Assembly (NCBI RefSeq): GCF_000331245.1
Contig: NZ_ANFZ01000004.1
Span: forward strand, 1-64,000
Length of the DNA: 64,000 nt
Direction of reading: 5' to 3'
DNA from: Blastomonas sp. AAP53
Lineage (GTDB): Bacteria > Pseudomonadota > Alphaproteobacteria > Sphingomonadales > Sphingomonadaceae
Part shown: in pieces, positions 63,800-64,000 of the stretch
Position numbering within the stretch: position 1 is the first letter of the stretch
Layout: each line of letters starts with the position of its first letter
The notes under the pieces: model-generated
Told to the model about the DNA's origin: nothing
What the model saw: only the letters and a program-made list of their open reading frames with translations
The model's database searches: none
Program-made: the position numbers and the translations under genes

Positions 63800-64000
63800 T
63801 CATTTGATCCGCTTGCCGTTCCACACCGCCCCTTCGACATATTCATAGTCGCAATACGACCAGATTCCGGTCCAGCCGGTGCCCGCACTGTTCAGCTCGA
63901 AGCGGATGCGGCCCCAATAGCGGCTGCCCATCTTCTGCGTGTCGCAGGCGTAGTCAGACGCGGACTCTACCCAGAACCCTTCGATCACACCATTTTCGAT
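63800..64000 (-). CDS. Hypothetical protein (5' partial)
   Basis: The C-terminal ~66 codons of a gene that continues beyond the window. Visible residues include WVESASDYACDT and WTGIWSYCDYEYV, with two Cys and many aromatic residues, as in a small exported beta-protein. No family recognised. A GTG at 63988 is in frame but is probably internal. Confidence 0.55.
   Translation of the reverse strand: MENGVIEGFWVESASDYACDTQKMGSRYWGRIRFELNSAGTGWTGIWSYCDYEYVEGAVWNGKRIK

Overview
The window is chromosomal DNA of an alphaproteobacterium, most likely from the order Sphingomonadales. The evidence is the GC-rich coding, several TonB-dependent receptors, a class II (CP4-like) aroA, a DUF433/PIN-like toxin-antitoxin pair, an ImuA-ImuB-DnaE2 mutasome with a GTTC-N7-GTTC LexA box, intergenic hairpin repeats of the kind seen in sphingomonads, and PEP-CTERM-like protein sorting. 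Genus cannot be fixed from this window.

Layout. 1-0.6 kb: the 3' end of a Gly/Ser-repeat surface protein with a PEP-CTERM-like anchor. 0.7-8 kb: serS, a TonB receptor, a purF-SDR operon, hisI and a coupled lipoprotein. 8-10.4 kb: a MerR regulator, its palindromic operator, and an acyl-CoA dehydrogenase. 10.7-15.9 kb: a small secreted protein with Ca-binding-like repeats, a globin-coupled chemoreceptor, a CelD-type GNAT protein and an M28 peptidase. 15.9-21.4 kb: an inserted accessory segment (IS3 transposase relic, TetR regulator, TonB receptor, Tat-secreted GH1 glycosidase) that interrupts an NAD(P)-binding oxidoreductase gene, now present only as two non-functional pieces. 21.5-30.9 kb: tRNA-Ala, a TIGR02300 protein, aroA, cmk, rpsA and ihfB. 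A five-gene, translationally coupled glycosyltransferase operon lies between cmk and rpsA.

30.9-31.3 kb: a tRNA-Leu(UAA) gene interrupted by a 224-nt group I intron at the anticodon position used in cyanobacteria and plastids. 31.3-35.6 kb: a membrane diguanylate cyclase, a surface-antigen-like protein, a ClpP-like periplasmic protein and a methyltransferase. 35.8-37.4 kb: a clearly AT-richer islet with a VapBC45-like toxin-antitoxin pair and a small secreted Cys protein. 37.4-43.1 kb: the SOS mutasome imuA-imuB-dnaE2. 43.2-50 kb: a TPR protein with an arginine-methyltransferase-like domain, repeat elements, an HNH nuclease, gluQRS, a HIG1 protein, a PduO-type adenosyltransferase, and egtB-egtD for ergothioneine. 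50-56.6 kb: SDR, M20 peptidase, ispG, GNAT, a second (AbrB/VapC) toxin-antitoxin pair, an orphan ParA and a membrane-anchored hydrolase. 56.7-64 kb: a siderophore-type TonB receptor, a universal stress protein under a perfect FNR/FixK box, a 3-oxoacid CoA-transferase pair split by an acid-phosphatase lipoprotein gene, an alpha/beta hydrolase, a GST, and a truncated hypothetical gene.

The most unusual items are the group I intron in tRNA-Leu(UAA), the 4.9-kb TetR/TonB/GH1 insertion that splits a gene, the TPR-PRMT-like protein, the AT-rich toxin-antitoxin islet and the coupled glycosyltransferase operon. No CRISPR array, prophage, complete insertion sequence, rRNA or replication origin was seen.
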